Positions 17,859 through 25,710 of a stretch of DNA of 64,000 nucleotides are shown piece after piece. The notes beneath the pieces were generated by a model. That model did no database searches, was not told where the DNA came from, and worked only from the letters and a program-made list of their open reading frames with translations. Origin of the DNA: Stygiobacter sp. (GTDB taxonomy: Bacteria > Pseudomonadota > Alphaproteobacteria > Rhodospirillales > Magnetospirillaceae); the NCBI GenBank assembly GCA_006218045.1, contig VBWB01000008.1, forward strand, positions 62,001 to 126,000. The letters are read 5' to 3'. A program made the position numbers and the translations under genes. Numbering within the stretch: position 1 is the first letter of the stretch; each line of letters begins with the position of its first letter.

Positions 17859-18800
17859 TCACCCCTCCATCCGATGCCAAGCGGTCAGCATCTGCCTTGG
17901 CTCGGCGCCGCCGCCCACCAGCAGGCTGTGGGTGCGTTCCAACCCGTCGCGGCGCTCGATTCCATCCAACAACAGGCCCGAGGCGATGCCGGTGGCACAG
18001 AACACCACATTGTCGCTGCGCACCAACTGGTCCAAATCCATCCAGGCACGGGTATCGAGCCCGGATTCATCGACGGCGCGGCGTTCGGTGGTCAGTTGCG
18101 GATCGAGCCGGGCCAGGAAGGTGCCGCCCATCACCTTGGCGGCGCAGGCGGCCAACAGGCCCTCGGCGGCACCGCCGGTGCCCATCAGCGCGTCGATGCC
18201 GGAACCGGGCATGGTCGCCAGGATGGCCCCGGCCACGTCGCCGGCGGGGTAAAGGGCGACACGGGCGCCGGCGGCCTGGATGGCCTCGACCAAGGCGCGG
18301 TGGCGGGGCTTTTCCAGCACATAGATGGTGAGTTGGCTGACCTTCTTGTCCAGGCCGCGGGCCAGGGCGGTCAGGCGCTCGGCCACCGGGGCGGTGGGGT
18401 CGAGGCAGAAGGCGGCCTGGGGCGGGGCCACCAGCTTTTCCATGTAAAAGGCCGGGCCGGGATCGAACAGACTGCCGATGGGGGCCAGGGCCAGGCAGGC
18501 CATGGCGTTGGTCAGGCCCTGGGTCAGGCAGGCGGCGCCCTCGGTCGGGTCCATCACCACATCCCATTGATCCAGGCGGGTGGGGTCGCCCAGGCGGGCG
18601 GCAGGGCCGGCGACGATCCGGGCCTGGATGCCCTGATGGATCAGTTCGGCTTCCATGGCCAGTCGGGCGGAATCGTCGCTGGGGCCGCGTTCGGGCCGGG
18701 TCAGGCGGAGGAATGCCGCGCGCGCAGCCGCCTCGCTCGCCTTGCGCAGTTCATAGGCGCAAAGCGACAGGCCTTGGCGGACGTCGCGCAATTGGGTCAT
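17859..18800 (-). CDS. glpX: GlpX-like class II fructose-1,6-bisphosphatase, divergent
   Basis: A 313-residue first gene of the Calvin-cycle operon. It would hydrolyse fructose-1,6- and perhaps sedoheptulose-1,7-bisphosphate. GlpX hallmarks kept are VVMDPTEGA (metal/phosphate Asp and Glu), FYMEKLV, KPRHRALVEAI, GDVAGAIL, GTGGAAEGLL and RSDNVVFCATGI. The family GEGE metal motif is absent: where it should be, the sequence reads ARIVAGPAARLGDP. One metal ligand is thus missing, and activity or specificity may differ. A strong GGGAGGGAG lies before the ATG at 18800. Confidence 0.85.
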   Translation of the reverse strand: MTQLRDVRQGLSLCAYELRKASEAAARAAFLRLTRPERGPSDDSARLAMEAELIHQGIQARIVAGPAARLGDPTRLDQWDVVMDPTEGAACLTQGLTNAMACLALAPIGSLFDPGPAFYMEKLVAPPQAAFCLDPTAPVAERLTALARGLDKKVSQLTIYVLEKPRHRALVEAIQAAGARVALYPAGDVAGAILATMPGSGIDALMGTGGAAEGLLAACAAKVMGGTFLARLDPQLTTERRAVDESGLDTRAWMDLDQLVRSDNVVFCATGIASGLLLDGIERRDGLERTHSLLVGGGAEPRQMLTAWHRMEG

Positions 18801-18970
18801 CCCTTCAGCTCCCTCCCAAGAAGATGTTCTTTTTTCCTTATCCTGGCGGGCCGGGGCCGATGACGGAACACCCGCCGGGATATGGCGAAAATATCTTGTG
18901 GAGGGGCGGAACCCTGCCCGAGCGGGGAGGGAGAGTCAATGTTGCAATGCGAGGAAAATATGCCGGGTGG

Positions 18971-19507
18971 TTACTTCCCACCCGGTAGCATGCGGGCCAG
19001 CACATCGTCCTTGACGACGAAGTGATGACGCAGCGCCGCCAGCACATGGCCGACCAGTATCGCCGCCAGCGCCCAGGCCAGCAGGCCGTGTCCGTCCTCG
19101 AACACTTCGTGCCAGAAATCGTTTTTGCCCATCAGGGTGGGGGCGACCCAGCCGAACACCGAAACTTCCCGACCGCCGGTCTGGCTCATCAGGATACCGT
19201 CCAGGGGCAAGGCGATCATCAACAGGTACAAGGCAGCATGGCCGGCCTTGGCGGCCAGCCGTTCCAGGCCCGGCATGCCGTCGGGCAGGGGCGGGGCGGA
19301 ATGGGTCAGGCGCCAGGTGAGGCGGGTTGCCGCCAGGATCAGGACGATGGTGCCGAAGGCCTTGTGCAGGCCGAACATCTGACCGCGCAGGTCGCCCTTG
19401 GGCAAATCCTCCAGCACCAGGCCCAGGCACCACAGGCCGATGATCAGCAAGGCCATGATCCAATGCAGGGACATGGCAAGGGCATCATAGCGGCTGGGAA
19501 TATTCAT
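18971..19507 (-). CDS. Cytochrome b561 family membrane protein
   Basis: A 178-residue four-helix membrane cytochrome of the CybB/YodB type. Helices lie at about 12-32, 46-66, 88-108 and 140-160. Candidate haem ligands are H15 in MSLHWIMA, H48 in GLHKAFGT, H90 in GHAALYL and late histidines in GHVLAALRHHF. It would transfer electrons between the quinone pool and periplasmic acceptors, for example superoxide in the E. coli homologue. It stands alone between the Calvin operon and a regulator gene. Confidence 0.9.
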   Translation of the reverse strand: MNIPSRYDALAMSLHWIMALLIIGLWCLGLVLEDLPKGDLRGQMFGLHKAFGTIVLILAATRLTWRLTHSAPPLPDGMPGLERLAAKAGHAALYLLMIALPLDGILMSQTGGREVSVFGWVAPTLMGKNDFWHEVFEDGHGLLAWALAAILVGHVLAALRHHFVVKDDVLARMLPGGK

Positions 19508-19581
19508 GGCCTTCTCCGGCGTTGCGAAAGGAAACGGCGGGCATTGTCGCCCGCCGTGCCTGAATGCAGCCTGAACGGAGA

Positions 19582-20211
19582 TCAGCGGCCCTCGCGTCCT
19601 TTCAGGTAGAAGGCCACCGCCTGGGCGCGGTTGCCCACGCCCAGTTTGTCGTAGAGATTCTTCAGGTGAAACTTCACCGTGTTGAGTGAAATGTCCAGCT
19701 GGGTGGCCATCTGCTGATTGGTCAGGCCGCCGGCCAGGGCTGCCAGCAATTCCCGCTCGCGCGGGGTCAGACCGGCCAGTGGGTCGGAGGCTAGGCTGGA
19801 GACGTCGATGAACGGAAACACCATGCGCCCGGCGGCCACCGCCAGGATGGTATCGAGCAATTGTTCCGGCGTTTCCCGCTTCGAGCAGAAGCCGGCGGCC
19901 CCCAGGGTCATGGCCTGACGCGGCACGTCGGGGTTGGGGCTGCCGGTATAAACGATCAACCGGGGCGCGTCGGCGCGATTGCGCAGTGCCTGCAAGACGC
20001 CGCGGCCATCCAGATAGGGCATTTCCCAGCCGATGATGCCGACATCGAAGGGGATACGTTCCACCGCCTCCATGAAGCGTTCGCCGTCATCGGTGACGGC
20101 GGTCAGGTTGAAGCGGTCATCGCCGGCGAAAATCTTCACCAGGCTGCTTTGCAGCAGCGGGTTCTTTTCGGCGATGACGATGTCGATCGGGCGGCTTTGC
20201 TGGACGGCCAT
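19582..20211 (-). CDS. LuxR-family response regulator with degenerate receiver
   Basis: A 209-residue protein. A receiver-like domain (about 8-125) is followed by a LuxR/NarL helix-turn-helix (about 143-205, LTPRERELLAALAGGLTNQQMATQLDIS in two parts). The receiver lacks the phospho-acceptor aspartate: the usual hhhD position reads FDVGIIGWEMP with Gly61, and the acidic pair at the N-terminus is Glu-Lys (AEKNP). It is therefore likely a phosphorylation-independent regulator. The ATG at 20211 is preceded by AAGGAACC. The neighbouring gene upstream encodes a c-di-GMP enzyme, with a 151-base gap. Confidence 0.88.
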   Translation of the reverse strand: MAVQQSRPIDIVIAEKNPLLQSSLVKIFAGDDRFNLTAVTDDGERFMEAVERIPFDVGIIGWEMPYLDGRGVLQALRNRADAPRLIVYTGSPNPDVPRQAMTLGAAGFCSKRETPEQLLDTILAVAAGRMVFPFIDVSSLASDPLAGLTPRERELLAALAGGLTNQQMATQLDISLNTVKFHLKNLYDKLGVGNRAQAVAFYLKGREGR

Positions 20212-20362
20212 ATTTTGGTTCCTTGCCCGGATCGACCCCCAATGGCCATAACGGGATAGGGGCATTATAAGCGGACATGGCCATGATGCAAGAAAAAGAG
20301 TAGGTTTTGTCCTACCCGATATTCTTGACAATTCGCAACCCACCCGGAAGGATTGGTTGCGG

Positions 20363-22081
20363 TTACAAGGATGCCGGGAGAGCCAGCAAAACCGCCACTT
20401 CCGCCGCCGGCACCGGCGGGGCCAGGACATAGCCCTGGATTTCGTCGCAGCCCAGGCGGCGCAGGATTTCCACCTGCTCGGCGGTTTCCACCCCTTCGGC
20501 GATGATGCGTCGGCCCAAGGCGTGGCCCATGGAAATGATGGCGCGGACGATTTCCAGCGATCCCTGGTCGCTGGCGATGTCGGCGATGAAGGATTGGTCG
20601 ATCTTGACCGAATTGACCGGAAAGCGGCGGATCACCGACAGCGACGACGTGCCGGTGCCGAAATCGTCCATGGACAGGGTGATGCCCATGTGGACCAGTT
20701 CGCGCAAGATGGCGACGGCGTTGTCGCTGTCGCGCATGACCATGCCTTCGGTGATCTCGAATTCCAGGGCGGAGGCCGGCAAGTCAGCGCGATCGAGCGC
20801 GGCTTGCACCAAGGCGACGAAGCCGGGCGCCCGCAACTGCCGCACCGACAGGTTGATGGCGATGCGCGGGGTCACCTTGCCCTGGTCCAGCCAGTCGCGG
20901 TACTGGCGGCAGGCGGCGTCGATGGCCCATTCGCCGACACGGCCCATCAGTCCCGATTCCTCCATCACCGGAATGAACTTGGCCGGCGACACCCGGCCCA
21001 ATCCGGCGGCGTTCCAGCGCAACAGGGCCTCGACCCCGGTGAAGGTGCCCAAGGCCAGATCCAGCTTGGGCTGGAAGGCCAAGGTCATTTCACCGCGTTC
21101 CAGCGCCTGCGACAGGCCGGTCTTGATGGCCAGACGCTCTTCCACCGCCGCGTTCATGTCCGAGGTGAAGAACTGGAAATTGGCCTTGCCGTGTTCCTTG
21201 GCCCGGTACATGGCGGCATCGGCGTTTTTCAGCATGGTCATGGCATCTACAGCGTCATCGGGAAAGACGGTAATGCCGATGGAACCGGAGACGAAGGCCT
21301 CGCGCCCGGCCAGATCGAAAGGTTTTTTCAGGATGTCGAGGATGCGTCCGGCGACGGCGGGCGCATTCTGATAGGTGCCCAGATTGGGCATCAGCACGGT
21401 GAATTCGTCGCCGCCCAGCCGCGCCACCGTGTCGCCCGAGCGGATGCAGGCGGAAAGCCGCCGCCCGGTTTCCTCCAGCAACAGATCGCCCATGTCGTGG
21501 CCGAGGGTGTCATTGACCAGCTTGAAGCCGTCGAGGTCGATGAACATCAGGCCGACCATCTGGCCGTTGCGTTCGGCCTGATGCACCGCCTGACCCAGGC
21601 GGTCCATGAACAACGTCCGGTTGGGCAGGCCGGTGAGGGCGTCGAAACTGGCCTGGCGGCTGAGATCGCGGGCGCGTTCCTCCAGCCGGGTGACGGCGCG
21701 GACCAAGGTGTCCCAGGCCGGCATGCGCCCGGTCAGGTCGCGCAGCATCACCCCGTAAAGACCGTCGCCCAGCGGCAGCACCCGCATCAGCACCGCCATG
21801 GTGCCGCCATCGGGGCGGGACAGGATCATCGGCAGGCCGGCGGGGTCGTCACTCAATCCCTCGGGGCCGTTGCCCAGATGGTGGCGGTGATCGGGGTGCA
21901 GCAATTGGCTGAAAGCGGTGCCGGTCAGGGCGTGGCCGCTGCTGCCCAGTTGTTCGGCCCCGGATTCATTGATCCAGACGATGGTATCGCCCTGGCACAG
22001 ACACAAAACATCATCGACCAGTTCCAGCAGCGGAATCGGAGATGGCGGCTCGGTGGTCGGGGATGGAGGATGGCTGACCAT
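20363..22081 (-). CDS. PAS-GGDEF-EAL c-di-GMP turnover protein
   Basis: A 572-residue cytoplasmic protein. A PAS-like domain lies at about 15-115. A diguanylate cyclase domain at about 145-305 has an intact active site (RLGGDEF), and an EAL phosphodiesterase domain at about 320-565 has VEALLRW, NLSVRQL, DDFGTGTSS and AEGVET. All key catalytic motifs are present in both halves, so it may make or degrade c-di-GMP depending on the PAS signal. No transmembrane segment is seen. The start ATG at 22081 is chosen over a TTG ten codons upstream. Confidence 0.93.
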   Translation of the reverse strand: MVSHPPSPTTEPPSPIPLLELVDDVLCLCQGDTIVWINESGAEQLGSSGHALTGTAFSQLLHPDHRHHLGNGPEGLSDDPAGLPMILSRPDGGTMAVLMRVLPLGDGLYGVMLRDLTGRMPAWDTLVRAVTRLEERARDLSRQASFDALTGLPNRTLFMDRLGQAVHQAERNGQMVGLMFIDLDGFKLVNDTLGHDMGDLLLEETGRRLSACIRSGDTVARLGGDEFTVLMPNLGTYQNAPAVAGRILDILKKPFDLAGREAFVSGSIGITVFPDDAVDAMTMLKNADAAMYRAKEHGKANFQFFTSDMNAAVEERLAIKTGLSQALERGEMTLAFQPKLDLALGTFTGVEALLRWNAAGLGRVSPAKFIPVMEESGLMGRVGEWAIDAACRQYRDWLDQGKVTPRIAINLSVRQLRAPGFVALVQAALDRADLPASALEFEITEGMVMRDSDNAVAILRELVHMGITLSMDDFGTGTSSLSVIRRFPVNSVKIDQSFIADIASDQGSLEIVRAIISMGHALGRRIIAEGVETAEQVEILRRLGCDEIQGYVLAPPVPAAEVAVLLALPASL

Positions 22082-22227
22082 GACGTCCAAGATGCATCGC
22101 TGAGTCCACAATCCTAGACTAAAGGATCAGGTCATTAAAGCGCCTTGGTTGAGACTAGGCCCACATCCCAACAAATGAGTGGCCTGCTTAGCCCAGGATT
22201 TCGCTGCGCGAATTTCCGGGGCGGGAC

Positions 22228-23106
22228 CTAGTTGAACAGGAAAGCGGAGGCGGCGCCGCGCGGACCGAACGACGCCTTGGCGACGGCGATGGCGGTGCCC
22301 AGATTGTCGTTGACCTCGATGGAGGCCGGGACCGACACAACCGGAGCGGCGGCGACGGTGACGGCGACCGGTTCGGCCTTGGCCGGGGCCGGATCAACTG
22401 CGGCGATAGCCACCGGCTCGACCGTGGTCGGGACGGGGGCGGTCGGGGTGGTGGTGGCCTTGGCGCTTTCCAGCTTCTCCGGCTGGGCCTTGGTGACCGC
22501 AGCCGGGGCGACCGGTTCGGCGGCTTCATTGACCACGCTGCCCTCGAACAGGGCGGTTTCCAGCGCGATATCCTTGCCCATGGCGGCGGTGGCCAGAGTC
22601 TCGCGCTTCAGCGCGATCTTCTGCACGCCACCCTTGACCTGATTGGCCCGACGGTTGGGATTGTAGACGAAACCATCGGTACGATAGACCTTGCTGCCGA
22701 AGCTGCTGCTGGGTTCGTACCAGACGCGCACCTTGGACCAGTCGTTCTTGTCCGAGACGTCAAGCACCGGCACCAGCCTGGTGATGGCGCCACGCCCGGC
22801 GCTGCGCATCGGCGCCCAATTGGCGTGATCGACCAGGATCATCCGGCTGTTGACGACCTTGCTGACCACCGAGACATGGCCGTAGCGCATGGAGCCCTGG
22901 CGACCGAACACCATGACGGCATCCATTTGCGGGGTGCGGCCACGGTCATAACGACCGGCGGCGGCGCTCCACCACTTCCAGGCGTCGCCTTGGAGATCGA
23001 TGCCGGAAATCTGGCGGGCATAGGGAACGCATTGCAGGGCTTGGGCGGGAACGGCGAGGGTGGACAGCACGACGGCGGTCACAAGCGCGAGCAGGCCTTT
23101 CCGCAT
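22228..23106 (-). CDS. Secreted CHAP-domain amidase-like protein
   Basis: A 292-residue protein with a signal peptide (1-23, cleavage after AQA). A CHAP/NlpC-type domain follows with catalytic candidates C26 (QCVPYAR), H77 (YGHVSVV) and N96 (HANWAP), which form the Cys-His-Asn triad of peptidoglycan amidases. The last 110 residues are Pro/Ala/Val-rich linker-like sequence ending AASAFLFN. A GGGGAGAGGG site precedes the ATG at 23106. It probably cleaves cell-wall peptides or glutathionyl-type amides in the periplasm. It is monocistronic, divergent from the TAXI gene. Confidence 0.85.
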   Translation of the reverse strand: MRKGLLALVTAVVLSTLAVPAQALQCVPYARQISGIDLQGDAWKWWSAAAGRYDRGRTPQMDAVMVFGRQGSMRYGHVSVVSKVVNSRMILVDHANWAPMRSAGRGAITRLVPVLDVSDKNDWSKVRVWYEPSSSFGSKVYRTDGFVYNPNRRANQVKGGVQKIALKRETLATAAMGKDIALETALFEGSVVNEAAEPVAPAAVTKAQPEKLESAKATTTPTAPVPTTVEPVAIAAVDPAPAKAEPVAVTVAAAPVVSVPASIEVNDNLGTAIAVAKASFGPRGAASAFLFN

Positions 23107-23387
23107 TCTTCCCTCTCCCCGATCCGAAGCCGTTACCTGTTACCGTCCCGCAAGGATTGCGGTTTCGACATGTCAGTCATGTGTCTGACCTTATGGATCG
23201 AGCCGATTGTGTCTATTTGAAAAGCCGATGGCAACACTTTTAAGTCTATTTTTATTGAAATTCCGTTCCTTCGGTGGTGCACAAGAGGGTGGCGGGGCGA
23301 TGCGCACAGGGCTCTGGCGGGTTGGGGCTTCCGGTCCGGCGCCGGTTGCGGCTATGATCCGGGCCCGCGCCCGCGACGGGTGAGGGA

Positions 23388-24440
23388 ATGTGCGCCCAAG
23401 GGGGTGGCAGACGAGGAAGGGGCGGTTCAGTGGGTCGATTGCTCGCGGCATGCATTCTGGCGGTAAGTACGGTCGCCTCATTTTCCGTCCAAGCCCAAGC
23501 GCCGGCTCCGTTGCCGATCCCGCTGCCGCCTGCGGTCCAAACGCCGCTTTCACGCCCGCTGCTGATCGGGTCGGGCGAGGTCACCGGCTTTTATTATCCC
23601 GCCGCCGGGGCATTGTGCCGGGTGTTGAACAAGGAAGCCGGCGGTGCGCCGGCCTGCGCGGTCTTGCCGTCTTCCGGCTCCGCCGCCAACTTGAAGGCCC
23701 TGCGGAGCGGGGCCGTGGACATGGCTTTGGTCCAGGCCCAAGCGGCGCAGGCGGCGCAGGCCGGCTCGGGACCGTTCAAGGAAGCCGGCGCTTTTTCCGA
23801 ATTGCGCGCGGTGATGAGCCTGCATGGCGAATCGGTGCTGGTGCTGGCCCGCCAGGGCGCGGGGATCGAAAACATATCCGATCTCAAGGGCAAGCGTGTC
23901 AATCTGGGGCGGCCCGGTTCGTTCCAGCGGGCCATGGCCGAGGCGGTGCTGGAGGCGGTCGGCCTGTCCGAGGGCGATCTGGCGCCGGCGGTGGAACTGG
24001 AGTTGTCGGAACAATCGCCGGAACTGTGCGAGGGCAACGTGGATGCCGCCTTCTATGCCGGCGTCCATCCCATGCCCGAGGCGGAAATGGCCGTCAACGA
24101 ATGCGATGCCCAGCCGGTGGCGATCAAGGCCAAGACCCTGGACGCCTATGTGAAGGCGCATCACTGGATCACCCGTTCCAGCATCCGCAAGGCGGCTTAT
24201 GACGGCCTGAAGGACGATGTCGCCAGTTTGCAGGTGCGCGCCCTGCTGGTCACCACCACCCGCACCGATGCCGAGACGGTGTATCGCTGGCTCAAGGCGT
24301 TTCACGGCAATTTCAGCGCGCTGACCCATCTGCACCCGGTGCTGCGCGGCCTGGGCAAGGGCGAAACCGCCAAGGATGGCATTTCCATCCCCTTGCATGA
24401 CGGCGCCGACAAGTTTTATGGCGAGACGGGGTTGAAGTGA
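23388..24440 (+). CDS. TAXI-family TRAP solute-binding protein
   Basis: A 350-residue secreted binding protein with a signal peptide (cleavage after VQAQA, about 37). The core shows the TAXI pattern: IGSGEVTGFYYPAAGALCR, SGSAANLKALRSGAVDMALVQAQ and DLKGKRVNLGRPGS. TAXI proteins pass dicarboxylates or amino acids to a fused DctQM permease, which is not present here. The start may instead be GTG at 23430, which has AGGAAGGGG upstream and trims a Gly/Arg-rich leader. The next gene overlaps its stop by GTGA. Confidence 0.87.
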   Translation: MCAQGGGRRGRGGSVGRLLAACILAVSTVASFSVQAQAPAPLPIPLPPAVQTPLSRPLLIGSGEVTGFYYPAAGALCRVLNKEAGGAPACAVLPSSGSAANLKALRSGAVDMALVQAQAAQAAQAGSGPFKEAGAFSELRAVMSLHGESVLVLARQGAGIENISDLKGKRVNLGRPGSFQRAMAEAVLEAVGLSEGDLAPAVELELSEQSPELCEGNVDAAFYAGVHPMPEAEMAVNECDAQPVAIKAKTLDAYVKAHHWITRSSIRKAAYDGLKDDVASLQVRALLVTTTRTDAETVYRWLKAFHGNFSALTHLHPVLRGLGKGETAKDGISIPLHDGADKFYGETGLK

Positions 24441-25000
24441 CCGGGGCGCTGGCCGTCCTCGCGGACAGTCTGCGCCGTGACGGATTATCGCCGCGGGATC
24501 TGCTGGGCGATGGGGCGGGGGCGGTGCCCTTCGTCCACTATCCCGCTGGCGATCTATATGACCGGAAAACGCGGTCGCAAGCTTATTTCCACGTTCATGC
24601 CGTCGGCATGGCCGGCCATTTCCATCTGTTCCTGCGTCCCGGCGGCATGCCGCCGGGACTGGTCGCCCTGGCCGGGCCGACCGACGGCCCGGCCCATCTG
24701 GGGGCGATCGAGTTGAATGATCAAGGCTGGCCGGTGGCGGTGTTCGCCACCAATCGCTGGGTCACCGGCGAGGCTTGGTATGGCGCCGCCGATCTCATCC
24801 GCATGCTGCCGTGCTTCCACCTGGATCTGCCGGCCCCCTACACCCGCCTGGGGCAATGGCTGACCGCTTTCGTCGCCGCCCATGGCGAGGCCTTGGGCCG
24901 GCTGGCGGTGTTGCGTGAGCAGGAACTGGGCGAAGGCGGCCTGGATGATGAAAGCCTGGAGGTATTGGCCCGTCTGCCCCTGGGGGAAGGCCAGCCATGA
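24437..25000 (+). CDS. Uncharacterised cytoplasmic protein coupled to the TAXI gene
   Basis: A 187-residue protein without a confidently recognised domain. It resembles the short proteins of DUF6969 type by memory of AYFHVHAVGMAGHFHLFLRP and PVAVFATNRWVTGEAWY, which are His- and Trp-rich and could bind a ligand. No signal peptide is present, although its partner is secreted. The GTG start at 24437 overlaps the upstream stop by four bases (GTGA), so the two are co-translated. The stop abuts the terminator of the facing cytochrome gene. Confidence 0.7.
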   Translation: MTGALAVLADSLRRDGLSPRDLLGDGAGAVPFVHYPAGDLYDRKTRSQAYFHVHAVGMAGHFHLFLRPGGMPPGLVALAGPTDGPAHLGAIELNDQGWPVAVFATNRWVTGEAWYGAADLIRMLPCFHLDLPAPYTRLGQWLTAFVAAHGEALGRLAVLREQELGEGGLDDESLEVLARLPLGEGQP

Positions 25001-25030
25001 AAAACGCCGCCGCCCGGTGGGGCGGCGGCG
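25000..25030 (-). terminator. Intrinsic terminator of the cytochrome c gene
   Basis: An 11-bp perfect GC stem (25005-25015 with 25020-25030, loop GGTG) is followed on the minus strand by five T, the complement of 25000-25004. It overlaps the stop codon of the facing gene and may serve both. Confidence 0.85.
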
Positions 25031-25063
25031 CAGGCTTTTCAAAGCGATCCGCGAGAGTGCGGA

Positions 25064-25426
25064 TTACTTCTTCAGACCCTTGACGTAAGCCACGACGGCC
25101 TTCAGGTCGTCGGGGTTCTTGATGCCGGCGAACACCATCTTGTTGCCCGGGACGGTGCCCTTGGGGTCGGCCAGGTACTTGGACAAGGTGGCTTCGTCCC
25201 AGGTCAGGCCCGAGGCCTTGTGCGGCTCGGAATACTTGAATTCCGGATAGTTGGTGCCGGCCTTGGTGCCGAACACGCCGGCCAGGGAGGGGCCGACGCC
25301 ATGCTTGCCGGCTTCCACCTTGTGGCAGGCCTTGCAAGCGTTGAAGCCCTTGGGGACTTCCTGGGCGTTGGCGGCGACGGGGGCCAACAGCAAAGCGGCG
25401 ACGGCCAGACCGAGCATCTTCTTCAT
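25064..25426 (-). CDS. Periplasmic class I cytochrome c
   Basis: A 120-residue soluble cytochrome c. A signal peptide (about 1-21, cleavage after ANA) precedes a single haem site CKACH (C31, C34, H35), and a C-terminal Met in GNKMVFAGI is the likely sixth ligand. Size and motifs fit the small c-550/c-552 or cytochrome c2 group that shuttles electrons between the bc1 complex and oxidases or reductases. Three ATG codons run in tandem. The third (25426) is chosen because GGGAG directly abuts the first, leaving a proper spacing only for the third. Confidence 0.93.
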   Translation of the reverse strand: MKKMLGLAVAALLLAPVAANAQEVPKGFNACKACHKVEAGKHGVGPSLAGVFGTKAGTNYPEFKYSEPHKASGLTWDEATLSKYLADPKGTVPGNKMVFAGIKNPDDLKAVVAYVKGLKK

Positions 25427-25710
25427 CATCATCTCCCAATTGCTTATTCAGCGAGTTATGAACCTGACGCCATATCCTAAGGCAGAGGCCTGTTCCGGCC
25501 TGAAGGCCGATCCAGTGTTCAGGGTAGAAAAACTTCTTGGCGGAAATTAGGCATTTCGCGTCGGCTGAAATGGCGCGCGGCCTTGGCGAATATCTGGTTC
25601 CCCCCTGAGACCCGTCCTTGGGTGCGTCGGGCGCGCATTATCATTCACATTGATGCGAACTTCAACCGCTTGCGGTTCCTTCTTGGGGAGGAAAAGGCTA
25701 ATAAATTCGC

